A DNA stretch of 64,000 nt, taken from positions 1 through 64,000 of the forward strand of contig PAHY01000013.1 in assembly GCA_002705055.1 (NCBI GenBank), in the 5' to 3' direction. Below the pieces are notes generated by a model. The model was not told the DNA's origin. It did no database searches and saw only the letters and a list, made by a program, of their open reading frames with translations. Numbering within the stretch: the stretch's first letter is position 1; every line of letters starts with the position of its first letter. Shown in pieces: positions 27,603 through 36,497 of this stretch. A program made the translations under genes and the position numbers. Source of the DNA: Planctomycetota bacterium. Lineage in GTDB: Bacteria; Planctomycetota; UBA1135.

Positions 27603-28904
27603 GTGCCGGTTTTTGATTGGAAGGGCTACAACGCAAAAGGCAAGACGGTCTCCGGAGTCGTCGATGCCGATTCGCCGCGCGATGCCCGCGTCAAGCTGCG
27701 CCGGGACCACATCATGGTCACTCAGGTCAAGCCCGTGAAGGGCTCGGCCGGCGCAGTCGTCAAGAAGAAGGGCAAGGACGAGAAGCCGGCGAAGCGTTCG
27801 CTGTTCTCCTCCGAACTCCAGGAGAAGCTGCGTAAGGCGCGCGGTCGCGGAGGCGGCGGCGCCAAGTCGAAGAAGCGACTGGAAGAAGTCGGCACCTTCA
27901 CTCGACAGCTCTCCACCCTCTCACGCGCGAACATCCCGATCACTGAATCGCTGCGCGCGATCATCGAGCAGACCGAGAATAAGCGGCTCGGCGTGGTCTA
28001 CCGCGACATCCGCGAGCGCATTTCGCAGGGCTCTTCGACCGCCGATGCCCTCTCGGCGCACCCGGACTACTTCGACGAACTGTACGTCGCGATGGTGCGC
28101 TCCGGCGAGGCCGCCGGCAAGCTCGACGAGGTTCTCGAGCGCCTGTCGGTCTTCATGCAGGAGCAGGCGCGGGTCCGCAACAAGGTCGCTGCCGCGCTGG
28201 CCTACCCGATCATCATGCTGGTGGTCGGCCTGCTGATCGTCTCGGTGCTGATGGTCGCGGTGGTGCCCAAGATCACCCAGATGATCAAGGGCCGCGGCCA
28301 GGAGTTGCCCTGGGCGACCCAGTTCCTTCAGGACCTCGCCGACTTCCTGGTCGGCTGGTGGTGGCTGCTGCTGCTGGCCGTGATCTTCGTGGCCCTGCTG
28401 TTCAATCTGTACTACTCCAGCGAGAAGGGCCGGCTCAAAGTCGACACCAAGCTTTTACGCTTCCCCGTCCTGGGCGACATGCTCACGAAACAGGCTTTGT
28501 CGCGGTTTTCGCAGACTTTTGCCACCCTGCTGCGCTCGGGCGTGCCGGTGGTTCGTTGCCTGGAAGTGACCAAGACCGTGCTCGGCAACCGTCTTTTGGA
28601 GAATACGATTGATGGTGTGCGGGAGAAGATTCTCGAAGGCGCCGACATCGCCTCGCCGATCAAGCAATCGGGCGTCTTCCCCCCGCTGGTCGGCTACATG
28701 ATCGCCGTCGGGGAACAGTCCGGTGAACTGGATTCGATGATGGTTCAGGTCGGCGACTCGTACCAGGAAGAGGTCGAGATCGCGACCAACCGATTCACCT
28801 CGCTGATCGAGCCGGTCATCATTTTGTTTCTCGCCCTGCTGGTGGGTTTCATCGTGATGGCGATTCTGATGCCGATCATGCAAATGTCTCAGTCCTTCGG
28901 CTGA
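27603..28904 (+). CDS. gspF: Type II secretion inner-membrane platform protein GspF
   Basis: 433 residues from a GTG with AGAGGA upstream. N-terminal PVFDWKGYNAKGKTVSGVVDA is typical. Two T2SSF domains (about 105-230 and 305-430) are separated by membrane helices (AYPIIMLVVGLLIVSVLMV and WWWLLLLAVIFVALL) with a last helix at the C-terminus. Residues about 50-95 form an unusually Lys-rich linker (VKKKGKDEKPAKR, ARGRGGGGAKSKKR). It anchors the assembly platform and contacts GspE. Confidence 0.95.
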   Translation: MPVFDWKGYNAKGKTVSGVVDADSPRDARVKLRRDHIMVTQVKPVKGSAGAVVKKKGKDEKPAKRSLFSSELQEKLRKARGRGGGGAKSKKRLEEVGTFTRQLSTLSRANIPITESLRAIIEQTENKRLGVVYRDIRERISQGSSTADALSAHPDYFDELYVAMVRSGEAAGKLDEVLERLSVFMQEQARVRNKVAAALAYPIIMLVVGLLIVSVLMVAVVPKITQMIKGRGQELPWATQFLQDLADFLVGWWWLLLLAVIFVALLFNLYYSSEKGRLKVDTKLLRFPVLGDMLTKQALSRFSQTFATLLRSGVPVVRCLEVTKTVLGNRLLENTIDGVREKILEGADIASPIKQSGVFPPLVGYMIAVGEQSGELDSMMVQVGDSYQEEVEIATNRFTSLIEPVIILFLALLVGFIVMAILMPIMQMSQSFG

Positions 28905-28923
28905 TCCCAGCCGAACTCAGCTC

Positions 28924-28939
28924 GCGGCGCCTGCGCCGC
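28924..28939 (+). promoter_or_regulatory. GC hairpin just before gspG
   Basis: GCGGCGC-CT-GCGCCGC, ending 7 bases before the gspG ATG in the 42-base gspF-gspG gap. The gap has no Shine-Dalgarno sequence. The hairpin may protect the downstream mRNA or mark a processing site so that the major pseudopilin can be made in excess. Confidence 0.4.
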
Positions 28940-28946
28940 TTCCGTC

Positions 28947-29366
28947 ATGAAGAAAATGCTCCGTCGTTCTGCTGGCAAGCGTGCCGGCTTCACCCTGATC
29001 GAGATCATGGCAGTCGTCCTGATCATCGGTCTGCTGATCGCCGCTGTGGGCGGTCCGATCGGTCGTGCTCTGTTCAAGGGCACCGAGACTCGCGTCAAGG
29101 CCGACATTCGCACGATTGATCAAGCGGTCAGCTTCTACAAGAACGAGCTCCGCAAGTACCCGGACAGCTGGTCCGATCTGACCGACGCCGAGCCGGAGCC
29201 TTTCCTGAAGGTGATCCCGCTCGACCCTTGGGGCAACGAGTACTTCTACGAGCCGCCGCAGTCGGGTTCTGATTACGTGATCGGCACCTACGGCGCGGAT
29301 GGCAGCCCGGGTGGTGAAGGGGAAGACGCCGACATCACCAACCAGACGATCGAGCAGCGCAACTAG
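28947..29366 (+). CDS. gspG: Major pseudopilin GspG
   Basis: 139 residues. Prepilin site after RAG with FTLIEIMAVVLIIGLLIA (Glu at +5). GspG hallmarks follow: ALFKG, the RVKADIRTIDQAVSFYKNE helix, PDSWSDL, LDPWGNEYFY, and the Ca-binding tail GTYGADGSPGGEGEDADI. It polymerises into the pseudopilus after cleavage by a prepilin peptidase, whose gene is not in the window. Confidence 0.96.
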   Translation: MKKMLRRSAGKRAGFTLIEIMAVVLIIGLLIAAVGGPIGRALFKGTETRVKADIRTIDQAVSFYKNELRKYPDSWSDLTDAEPEPFLKVIPLDPWGNEYFYEPPQSGSDYVIGTYGADGSPGGEGEDADITNQTIEQRN

Positions 29367-29368
29367 CG

Positions 29369-29929
29369 TTGATCCGGGGCCCCCGCACCCGCCAGGGTGG
29401 CTTCACCCTGATCGAGATCATGGCCGTGGTCCTCCTGCTGGGCCTGGCCATGAGCGGGGTTTCGATTGGCCTGGATCGCTTCGTTCCAGGCCAGCAGATC
29501 GACAGCGAGGGGCGGCAGTTCCTGTCGCGGATGGACCTGGCACGCAGCTCCGCGATCGCCGCGGGTCGCCCCTACCGCGTGGTCATTCAGCTCGATGATC
29601 ACGCCTACCGGGTCTTCACCCCTTACGACGAGGAAGGCCGGATCGCGGTCAGCAAGGAAGAGCAGACCGACCTCGGCAAGGAGGTCCTCGAGTCGGGGGT
29701 CAACTTCGCCGGCGTGCTGCTGCCCGGCAGCGACGGTCCGACCACCGAAGGCGAAGTCGAGCTCATCTTCCAGCCCACGGGGATCAGCTATGACGTCGTG
29801 GTCTACCTCTCGAGCGATGGCGGCGAAGCGTACGACAAGACGGCGTTCGTCGGCGGCCTGACCGGCCGAACCGAGCTCTTGGATGGCCACATCGTTCCGG
29901 GGACAGTCCGAGATCAGGATTTCGACTGA
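29369..29929 (+). CDS. gspH: Minor pseudopilin GspH
   Basis: 186 residues from a TTG 3 bases after the gspG stop. Prepilin site GG before FTLIEIMAVVLLLGLAMSG. C-terminal GspH domain with beta strands (PYRVVIQLDDHAYRVF). Its first 26 bases around the cleavage site are almost identical to those of gspG. The next gene begins within its stop codon. Confidence 0.85.
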   Translation: MIRGPRTRQGGFTLIEIMAVVLLLGLAMSGVSIGLDRFVPGQQIDSEGRQFLSRMDLARSSAIAAGRPYRVVIQLDDHAYRVFTPYDEEGRIAVSKEEQTDLGKEVLESGVNFAGVLLPGSDGPTTEGEVELIFQPTGISYDVVVYLSSDGGEAYDKTAFVGGLTGRTELLDGHIVPGTVRDQDFD

Positions 29930-30501
29930 TGCGGCCTCTCCCACCCACCCGCGGCCCGCGCGCCGGCTTCACCCTGATGGAGGTCATGGTGTCGGTCATG
30001 TTGGTGGCGGTGGCGATGACCACGCTGATGCAGCTGCGCCAGGATTCGATCGGCCGAGCTAGCAAGGGTCGGGATATCTCGGTGGCGGCGCGGCTGGCTT
30101 CTCAGCTGCTGCATCGGATCGAGGCCGCCCGGATGCTGGATCTGTTCGATGGCATGAACGGAGACTTCTCCGAAGAGGGCTTCCCGGACTTCAGCTACGT
30201 GGTCGCCCTCGGTGATGGATCGAACTACGCCGAGGACACCAGCGTCGATTCCAACTCGCCGGAGTGGGCCTGGCGCGAGGCGCTGCGCAAGCGCGAGGAC
30301 GACCGGATCGATGAAGAAGGCGATGACCAACGCCCGGAGAAGACCCGCGTCGTGATCCGTGTGACCTACACGGCCTTCGACGACGAGGTCGAAGAGTACC
30401 GCCTCGAGGCCATGATCGACTCCTGGGCGGTCTATCGCGATTTTGAGCTCTACCGCGATCTGTGGGGCTCCAACAACGAGGATCGGGATCAGATCCAATG
30501 A
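29929..30501 (+). CDS. gspI: Minor pseudopilin GspI
   Basis: 190 residues. Prepilin site AG before FTLMEVMVSVMLVAVAMTT (Glu at +5). The globular part is longer than the usual 110-130 residues and carries a strongly charged middle (REALRKREDDRIDEEGDDQ) and tail (NNEDRDQIQ). Position between gspH and gspJ and one-base (TGATG) and ATGA overlaps support the call; sequence alone would only say pseudopilin. Confidence 0.78.
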   Translation: MRPLPPTRGPRAGFTLMEVMVSVMLVAVAMTTLMQLRQDSIGRASKGRDISVAARLASQLLHRIEAARMLDLFDGMNGDFSEEGFPDFSYVVALGDGSNYAEDTSVDSNSPEWAWREALRKREDDRIDEEGDDQRPEKTRVVIRVTYTAFDDEVEEYRLEAMIDSWAVYRDFELYRDLWGSNNEDRDQIQ

Positions 30502-31376
30502 TCGTGCGCGCATCTTCTCGCCTTCGTGCCGGCTTCACCCTGATGGAGGTGCTGGTCTCGATGTTCATCAGCGCGCTGATCATGACCGCGATCCTCAACT
30601 CGCTGGAAGCGACTCAGAAGGCGGTCGATGCGATCCACAACATCACCGAGACCGAGCGCGCCGGCCCCATGCTGGTGCGGATGTTCCGGCGCGATCTCGA
30701 GCGCCTCGCGGTCTACGATTCCGGCGAGTACACCCTGCTCAAGGGCGAGTCGAAGAACCTCAACGGCGTCGACGCCGACCGGATCAACATGATCGTGGTG
30801 GGTCGCTCGGTGATCCCGCACTACGACCTGGTGCTCGACCGGCGCACCTACGCGCCGATCAACGAGGTCGGCTACTGGGTGCGCAACCGCGATGGTTCAG
30901 CCGACTTTCTTGAGCTTTATCGGCGCGAGGATTTCCTGGTCGATGATGAGTTCGATCGAGATGGCAACTTCTCGATGCTGAACAATCGAATCATCAGCTT
31001 CAACCTGCAGTACTACGACGAGCCGGACTACGACCCGGTCCCCGAGGACAATTGGGATTCCACCCTCGAGGCCCAGCTCCCCTACTGCATCGAGCTGTTT
31101 CTCGAGCTCGAGATCCAGCCCCGCAAGTCGGCCGAGAGTCGGCAGATCCTGGGCGCCAACCGCGCGCGGCTCGAGTTCGGGGATCTCATGGTGATCCCGG
31201 AGTCCACCCGCTTCCTGTTCCGCAATCGCCTCCATCCGGTGGTGCCGGGCGTCACCATGGGCGGCGCTTCAGGGGCCGGCGTGGACAGCGCCGCCAACCC
31301 GACCGACAGCGAGCTGCAGGACATCGGCGACTCGTCGGGCGTCAACGTGAACACCAGCACGACGCGCGGCGGCTAG
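30498..31376 (+). CDS. gspJ: Minor pseudopilin GspJ
   Basis: 292 residues from the ATG overlapping the gspI stop. Prepilin site AG before FTLMEVLVSMFISALIMTA, then the GspJ-like helix ERAGPMLVRMFRRDLERL. It is about 80 residues longer than usual GspJ, with an acidic loop (about 140-200) and a Gly/Ser/Thr-rich disordered end. Last gene of the operon; gspC, K, L, M and the peptidase are not here. Converges on serS. Confidence 0.82.
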   Translation: MIVRASSRLRAGFTLMEVLVSMFISALIMTAILNSLEATQKAVDAIHNITETERAGPMLVRMFRRDLERLAVYDSGEYTLLKGESKNLNGVDADRINMIVVGRSVIPHYDLVLDRRTYAPINEVGYWVRNRDGSADFLELYRREDFLVDDEFDRDGNFSMLNNRIISFNLQYYDEPDYDPVPEDNWDSTLEAQLPYCIELFLELEIQPRKSAESRQILGANRARLEFGDLMVIPESTRFLFRNRLHPVVPGVTMGGASGAGVDSAANPTDSELQDIGDSSGVNVNTSTTRGG

Positions 31377-31389
31377 AAGCGGCCCGCGC

Positions 31390-32661
31390 CTAGCTTTCGC
31401 CCAGGTACTCGGCCCCGAAGCGGGCCTGCAGCACTTCCGGAACCCGGACCCGGCCGTCTTCCTGCTGGTGATTCTCGAGCAGCGCGATCAGGACGCGCGG
31501 CGAAGCGATCACCGTGTTGTTCAGCGTGTGACAGTGCACCGGCTTTGCCCCGTTCTCCGGGCGGTAGCGCAGCTGCAGTCGGCGCGACTGGAAGTCGTAG
31601 AAACGGGAGGCCGAGTGGGTCTCCCCGTAGTTCCCGCGGCTGGGCATCCAGGTCTCGATGTCGAACTTCTGGACCTGTCCCTGGCCGAGATCCCCGGTGC
31701 AGACGTTGACGACCCGATACGGGAGCTCGAGCGCGTCCATCAGATCGGTGGCGTGCGCGAGCATGCGCTGATGCTCTTCCGTGGACCAGGCTTCGTCGGC
31801 CGGGCCGATCACGACCTGTTCGACCTTCCAGAACTGGTGGACGCGGTAGAGCCCTTTGGTGTCCTTGCCGTAGGTGCCCGCCTCGCGGCGGTAGCAGGGG
31901 CTCATCGCGACGCGCCGAATCGGCAGCGCCTCCGCGTCGAGGACTTCACCGGAATGGATCGAGGTCAGCGGCACTTCGGAGGTGCCGACGAGCGCCAGCT
32001 GATCGCGCTCGGCCATGTACGCCTGCTCTTCGCCGCCCGGGAAGTAACCGGTGCCCTCCATGCAGGCATAGCTCACCAAGGTCGGGACCGAGACAGGCTC
32101 GAAGCCGCGCTCGATCATGTGATCCATGGCGTACTGCAGCACGACCTGCTCGAGTCGGGCCAGCTGCCCCAGCAGCAGGTAGTTGCGCGAACCGGCGATC
32201 TTGACGCCGCGCGGGATGTCGAGCACCCCGTGCATCTCGCCCAGCTCGATGTGGCTGCGCGGTTCAAAGCCGAAGTCCGGGACCTCGCCGACGCGCCGCA
32301 GCTCGACGTTGTCGGTGTCGTCCTTGCCGTCGGGCACCTCCGAGGACGGCGGCATCGGCAGCAGCAGCGCCAGCGCCTGGTGCTCGGCGCGCAGCGCTGA
32401 CTCCTCGGCCTCACGCTCCTTGAGCACGGCCTTCATCTGCTTCTGCTCGCCCAGCGCCGCTTCGCGCTCTTCGGGGCTGAGCTTGCCGATCTTCTTCGAA
32501 GCGACCTTCAGCTCGGCGCGCATCGATTCGACGACCTGCTGCACCTCGCGCAGCTTCTCGTCGATGCCAAGGAAGGCATCCACGTCGACGGAAATCCGCT
32601 TGCGCTCCGCGGCATCGCGGACGGCAGCGGGGTTCTCACGGACCCACTTCAGGTCGAGCAT
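31390..32661 (-). CDS. serS: Seryl-tRNA synthetase
   Basis: 423 residues. N-terminal antiparallel coiled-coil arm (about 30-105) and class II core: VPTLVSYACMEGTGYFPG, the TSEVPLT serine-site loop, motif 2 CYRREAGTYGKDTKGLYRVHQF. Motif 3 reads HTLNNTVIASPRVLIALLE instead of the common LNGSG-x-AVGR form; the Arg that contacts ATP is kept. It charges tRNA-Ser and tRNA-Sec with serine. It lies 50 bases behind the secreted-protein gene on the same strand. Confidence 0.96.
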   Translation of the reverse strand: MLDLKWVRENPAAVRDAAERKRISVDVDAFLGIDEKLREVQQVVESMRAELKVASKKIGKLSPEEREAALGEQKQMKAVLKEREAEESALRAEHQALALLLPMPPSSEVPDGKDDTDNVELRRVGEVPDFGFEPRSHIELGEMHGVLDIPRGVKIAGSRNYLLLGQLARLEQVVLQYAMDHMIERGFEPVSVPTLVSYACMEGTGYFPGGEEQAYMAERDQLALVGTSEVPLTSIHSGEVLDAEALPIRRVAMSPCYRREAGTYGKDTKGLYRVHQFWKVEQVVIGPADEAWSTEEHQRMLAHATDLMDALELPYRVVNVCTGDLGQGQVQKFDIETWMPSRGNYGETHSASRFYDFQSRRLQLRYRPENGAKPVHCHTLNNTVIASPRVLIALLENHQQEDGRVRVPEVLQARFGAEYLGES

Positions 32662-32711
32662 CGGCTCTTTCGGGGGAGATTAGGGACGCAGCGGAGCGAA
32701 ACGCGAGAGCC

Positions 32712-34730
32712 TTAGTCCTCGCCGATCCATTCGGATTGAAGCTTACCGAACCACGGGTGCTTTTTCACCGTGAGCCGGACGATGGCTTCGCCGCTCTTAG
32801 GCAGCTCGGCGCTCTCCGAGACCGGGAAGTAAGCCGCGTGCCAGTTGCCAGCGACGGCCTCGGGCTCGGCCTGAGTCATCAGGAACTTCTTGCCGCCCTT
32901 GACCTCGACCTCGATCTCGTCGAAGGGAGCATAGAGATGCTGCATGTAGGTCTCGCCCGCGACCCCGACGACACGGAAGCTCTCGGGATCGATCCGGACT
33001 TCATTCCCTTCGATCACCGGCTCCGCCACGATCGTAAAGGGCTTGCCGAACTCCAGCACGGCCGGATCGCCCTGGTCGACGATGACTGAGAAGGGAATAT
33101 CCGACGGCGGCTGAATGATGCACTCCTCGCCGTCATCGCCGCGCAGCATGCCCTGCACCACGACGTAGCGGCCGATCGGCACCTCGAAGGGGCTCTTGCC
33201 CGAGACGTCGATGTAGAGCCCTTCGTTCTTCTTGGTCTCATGGCGCAAGATCAGGCTGACCAGATCCAGCCCCTTCGGCCCTTTGAACTTGACCTGGAGG
33301 GTGCCCAGATTGGGGCCTGCCTCGCGGATGCGCACCATCTCGGCTTTGCCCGGGTGCTCCGGCCATTCGATCTCGTACCAGGTCTTGCCGTCTGAGATCC
33401 AGCGCGAGAACGGCAGGGCCTGCTTCATCTTGCCCAGGGTCATCGCGTCGAAGCGGTTGTAGTAGACGTCGGTCGGCATCGCTGCCGAGCCCGCGACCCG
33501 AGCCGGGAACCGGCCGAACTGGCCATCCGAATCACAGTCGTAGAGCACCAGATCGCCAAAGGGCGTTTCGCCGGTGCGGATGGCCACCGAGCGATAGAAG
33601 ATGACTCCGCCCAGCTCCGACATGCCGGTGTTGACCTGCAAGCCCTGGAACTGGTCCTGCTCGGCGCCGCCCGCGACCAGGATCGCGCGCGGCACCACGG
33701 CGCCGTCGGCCAGCTTTTGAGTGAACTCGACTAGGGTCGGCTTGCTCTTCAGGGTGAACTCTTCGCTGGGTTCATCCCCGGCATGGATCACGAACTTGTT
33801 GCCGCGCAGGCGCTCGACCTGGACGGGGCCGCCCGGGCCGGCGAACATCACGTCGTCGCCGCCATAGGCCGGAGTGATCGGGAAGCGCTCACCCTCGCCT
33901 CCGATCGCGATCGTGAGCCAGTGGCGCGAATCGAGATCGGCGATGTCCGACGGGAACTGCATGGAGCCCGGCTTCTTGATCGAGCCCGCTTCAAGCGGCA
34001 CCTCAATCCACTCCGCGCCCTCGAGGGGTTGAATGGTGAAGGGCGACTCCTTGACCTCGCGCTCTTCCTTCTCGACCTCGATCCCCAGGCGCGCCTGCAG
34101 CTCGCCCAGCAGCTTTTCCATGTTCTGGAAGTCGGGGTCGTTGGTGAGATCGAGCTCCTTGCGCAGCTTGAGGTAGTTCTCCGTCGCCTTCAGCGCCTGG
34201 AAGTCGTCACCGCCGCCGTCGCGGTAGGCGGTGTTGTAGGCGTAGGCCAGGAACATCTGGCTGATGCCCTGGTAGTACTTGTCGCCAGCCTCCATCAGGT
34301 CGAGCAGAATCCCGCCCGCCTCGATGCCTTCGATCATCTTCTGCCAGTCCGCAGGGTCCCGCGAAGAGATGGCCTGGCGGTTGACGTCGTAGAGCTGCGA
34401 CAGCCGGTAAATCGCGTCCGAGCGCTTGCTGGACAGCTCGGGGCTGAGATCCGTCAGGTACTTGGAGTAGATCTCCGGGAAGTCCGAGCGGAAGACGCGC
34501 TTCCACGAGGCAGCGAAGGCCTGGATCCACTCGTCGTCCCACTTGGCGCGCTCGGCCTTGGCCATGTACGCGTCAAAAGCGGCCCGGCGGTACTTCTGCA
34601 CCGCCCGATCCTGGTTGACGCGGTCGGCCAGCTCGATGGCGCGGTCGAACTGCTTGAGAAAAGCGGCGTCGGCATCCTGTTGCGGTGCCGCGACGACAGC
34701 TGCGAAGGCGAGGAGAATCCCCGAAAGCAT
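32712..34730 (-). CDS. Large secreted protein of unknown function
   Basis: 672 residues. N-terminal signal MLSGILLAFAAVVAAPQQ; no lipobox. Residues about 20-230 are helical and charged (tetratricopeptide-like: YRLSQLYDVNRQAI, QMFLAYAYNTAYRDGGGDDFQALKATENYLKLR). The rest is beta-rich. It contains the EF-hand-like string DCDSDGQFGRFP (about 395-406), which by placement may form part of a calcium-binding or TlpA/redoxin-like extracytoplasmic module, but I cannot assign a family. Planctomycete genomes hold many such large secreted proteins. A TAGAAT -10-like box ends 6 bases from its ATG. Confidence 0.7.
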   Translation of the reverse strand: MLSGILLAFAAVVAAPQQDADAAFLKQFDRAIELADRVNQDRAVQKYRRAAFDAYMAKAERAKWDDEWIQAFAASWKRVFRSDFPEIYSKYLTDLSPELSSKRSDAIYRLSQLYDVNRQAISSRDPADWQKMIEGIEAGGILLDLMEAGDKYYQGISQMFLAYAYNTAYRDGGGDDFQALKATENYLKLRKELDLTNDPDFQNMEKLLGELQARLGIEVEKEEREVKESPFTIQPLEGAEWIEVPLEAGSIKKPGSMQFPSDIADLDSRHWLTIAIGGEGERFPITPAYGGDDVMFAGPGGPVQVERLRGNKFVIHAGDEPSEEFTLKSKPTLVEFTQKLADGAVVPRAILVAGGAEQDQFQGLQVNTGMSELGGVIFYRSVAIRTGETPFGDLVLYDCDSDGQFGRFPARVAGSAAMPTDVYYNRFDAMTLGKMKQALPFSRWISDGKTWYEIEWPEHPGKAEMVRIREAGPNLGTLQVKFKGPKGLDLVSLILRHETKKNEGLYIDVSGKSPFEVPIGRYVVVQGMLRGDDGEECIIQPPSDIPFSVIVDQGDPAVLEFGKPFTIVAEPVIEGNEVRIDPESFRVVGVAGETYMQHLYAPFDEIEVEVKGGKKFLMTQAEPEAVAGNWHAAYFPVSESAELPKSGEAIVRLTVKKHPWFGKLQSEWIGED

Positions 34731-34736
34731 GCCCCA

Positions 34737-34742
34737 ATTCTA
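34737..34742 (-). promoter_or_regulatory. TAGAAT -10-like element before the 672-residue secreted protein
   Basis: Minus-strand TAGAAT lies 6 bases from the ATG at 34728-34730. No -35 match is obvious 16-18 bases upstream. Use of this box would give a leaderless mRNA. Confidence 0.35.
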
Positions 34743-34783
34743 ACCGTTCGGAGCGCTTCCCGGGGCGTCCGGGCGGGCCTGCG

Positions 34784-35569
34784 TCAGCGCTTGCTGCGCT
34801 GCTCGAGGAACTTGCGCTCGGCGGGGCTCAGCGAGCCGATGCCCTCGCGGCTGATCTTGGCCAGAATGCGGTCCAGCTCCTGCTCGTCGCGAGCGGCGTT
34901 TTGCTGCTTCTGCTCGTCGCGACGCTGGGCGCGGCGCTGCCGCAGGCCGGCAATCAGCGGAAAGCGCTGCCAGCCCCCCGCCGCGGTCCAGCCCACCACC
35001 GCGCCGGCCAAATGGACCTCGCTCGAGACGCTGCCGGGCGCGCCGGCGAGGTCGGCGATCAGCCGGAGCAGATCGAAGCTGGTGAGAACCAGGAACAGCG
35101 GCAGCAGGCGGACCGAAATGACCAGCAGCGAGACCCGGAGGCCCGGATAGATCGCCGCCATGTACGCAAAGACGCAGGTCACCAGGCCGGAGCCGCCGTA
35201 GACCGGGCCAGGGAACTTGCCGCTGAGCAGGTGCAGCAGGCTCATGGCCGCCGCGCCCGCCAGGGCCGCGATCGCGAGCAACTTGACGAAGCGCCGGCCC
35301 GGGTTCATCCGCTCGACCTCGGGGGCCAGGTAGAAGAACAGCAGGCAGTTGAACAGCAGGTGCCAGGGCGGAATGCTCGGCTGGTGCAGGAAGGGATAGC
35401 TCACCAGCCCGACCAGCGAGAGCAGCTCGCCTCCGAACAGCAGGCTGGGCGAAAAGCCGAGCCAGACCATCGCCTGCACCTTGAGCACCGCCTCGAGCAG
35501 GAAGCCGAGTACCCAAAGCGCCGCCCAGCTGATCATCAGGGCGCGAACGATCGGAGTGAGGGTGGTCAC
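34784..35569 (-). CDS. Rhomboid family intramembrane serine protease
   Basis: 261 residues from a GTG at 35567-35569; the frame is open further upstream but overlaps folD. Six membrane segments. The catalytic Ser lies in YGGSGLVTCVF (GxSG) and the catalytic His in HLAGAVVGW (HxxGxxxG), and the N-terminal HLLFNCLLFFYLAPEVE motif matches the His-Asn helix. A C-terminal cytosolic domain ends LAKISREGIGSLSPAERKFLEQ, the DUF6576-like tail known from many rhomboids. Active protease expected; substrates unknown. Divergent from folD. Confidence 0.93.
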   Translation of the reverse strand: MTTLTPIVRALMISWAALWVLGFLLEAVLKVQAMVWLGFSPSLLFGGELLSLVGLVSYPFLHQPSIPPWHLLFNCLLFFYLAPEVERMNPGRRFVKLLAIAALAGAAAMSLLHLLSGKFPGPVYGGSGLVTCVFAYMAAIYPGLRVSLLVISVRLLPLFLVLTSFDLLRLIADLAGAPGSVSSEVHLAGAVVGWTAAGGWQRFPLIAGLRQRRAQRRDEQKQQNAARDEQELDRILAKISREGIGSLSPAERKFLEQRSKR

Positions 35570-35626
35570 CGTCTGAACTCGCTGGCATTCTAGGCGTCGG
35601 CGCCTCCCGTTTCTGCGCCCGAATGC

Positions 35627-36493
35627 ATGCAGTCTTCCTCCGCCCAGATCCTCGACGGCAAAGCACTGGCAGCCCGCGTCCGCCAAGAGCTTCGCGACCA
35701 GATCGACGCTGGATTGGCCGCGGGCCGGGCCCGACCGGGGCTCGCGACGGTCATCGTCGGCGAGGATCCCGCCAGCCAGGTGTACGTGCGCAACAAGCGC
35801 CGAGCCTGCGAGGAGGTGGGCATGGCCAACTTCCACACCGAGCTTCCTGCAGAGGCCGGCCAGGCGGCACTGCTCGACGAAGTGGCACGCCTGAACGCGG
35901 ACGGGGCCGTGCATGGCATCCTGGTGCAGCTCCCGCTGCCGCGCGGCTTCGACTACGACGAGAACGCGGTGCTCGAGGCCATCGACCCCGCCAAGGACGC
36001 CGACGGCTTCCATCCGCTCAATCAGGGCGCGCTGATGCAGGCGCGCCGCGCCCCGGTCCCCTGTACCCCGAAGGGCTGCATGCGGCTCCTCGCCGAGACC
36101 GGGGTCGAGACCAGCGGCAAGAAGGCCGTGGTCGTCGGGCGCAGCAACATCGTCGGCAAGCCGGTCGCTCTGCTCCTGCTGCAGCAGAACTGCACGGTCA
36201 CGATCTGCCACTCACGGACCGCCGATCTCGAAGCCGAAGTCCGCGCGGCCGACATCGTCGTCGCAGCAGTGGGCGTCGCCGAGCTGGTCCGCGGCTCCTG
36301 GATCAAGCCGGGCGCAGTGGTCCTCGATGTCGGCATCAACCGCAATGAGGCCGGCAAGCTGGTCGGCGACGTCGAGTTTGCGGCCGCCGCCGAGCGCGCC
36401 GGCTGGATCACGCCGGTTCCGGGAGGAGTCGGGCCGATGACAATCGCGATGCTGCTGGCGAACACGCTGGAAGCCGCCTGGCCCGACGCCTGA
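35627..36493 (+). CDS. folD: Bifunctional methylene-THF dehydrogenase / methenyl-THF cyclohydrolase
   Basis: 288 residues. Catalytic Tyr and Lys in [36 protein letters not shown], the Rossmann [13 protein letters not shown] and [11 protein letters not shown] are all intact. It interconverts methylene-, methenyl- and 10-formyl-THF and feeds the purN reaction encoded at 12380. The 57-base divergent gap to the rhomboid gene holds a TAGAAT box on the minus strand (35587-35592). Confidence 0.97.
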   Translation: MQSSSAQILDGKALAARVRQELRDQIDAGLAAGRARPGLATVIVGEDPASQVYVRNKRRACEEVGMANFHTELPAEAGQAALLDEVARLNADGAVHGILVQLPLPRGFDYDENAVLEAIDPAKDADGFHPLNQGALMQARRAPVPCTPKGCMRLLAETGVETSGKKAVVVGRSNIVGKPVALLLLQQNCTVTICHSRTADLEAEVRAADIVVAAVGVAELVRGSWIKPGAVVLDVGINRNEAGKLVGDVEFAAAAERAGWITPVPGGVGPMTIAMLLANTLEAAWPDA

Positions 36494-36497
36494 TCGC

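Noticed and set aside
28977-30560. Near-identical sequences at the prepilin sites of gspG, H, I and J
   Set aside because: They encode the conserved leader motif FTL(I/M)E, so shared codons explain them; not a mobile repeat.
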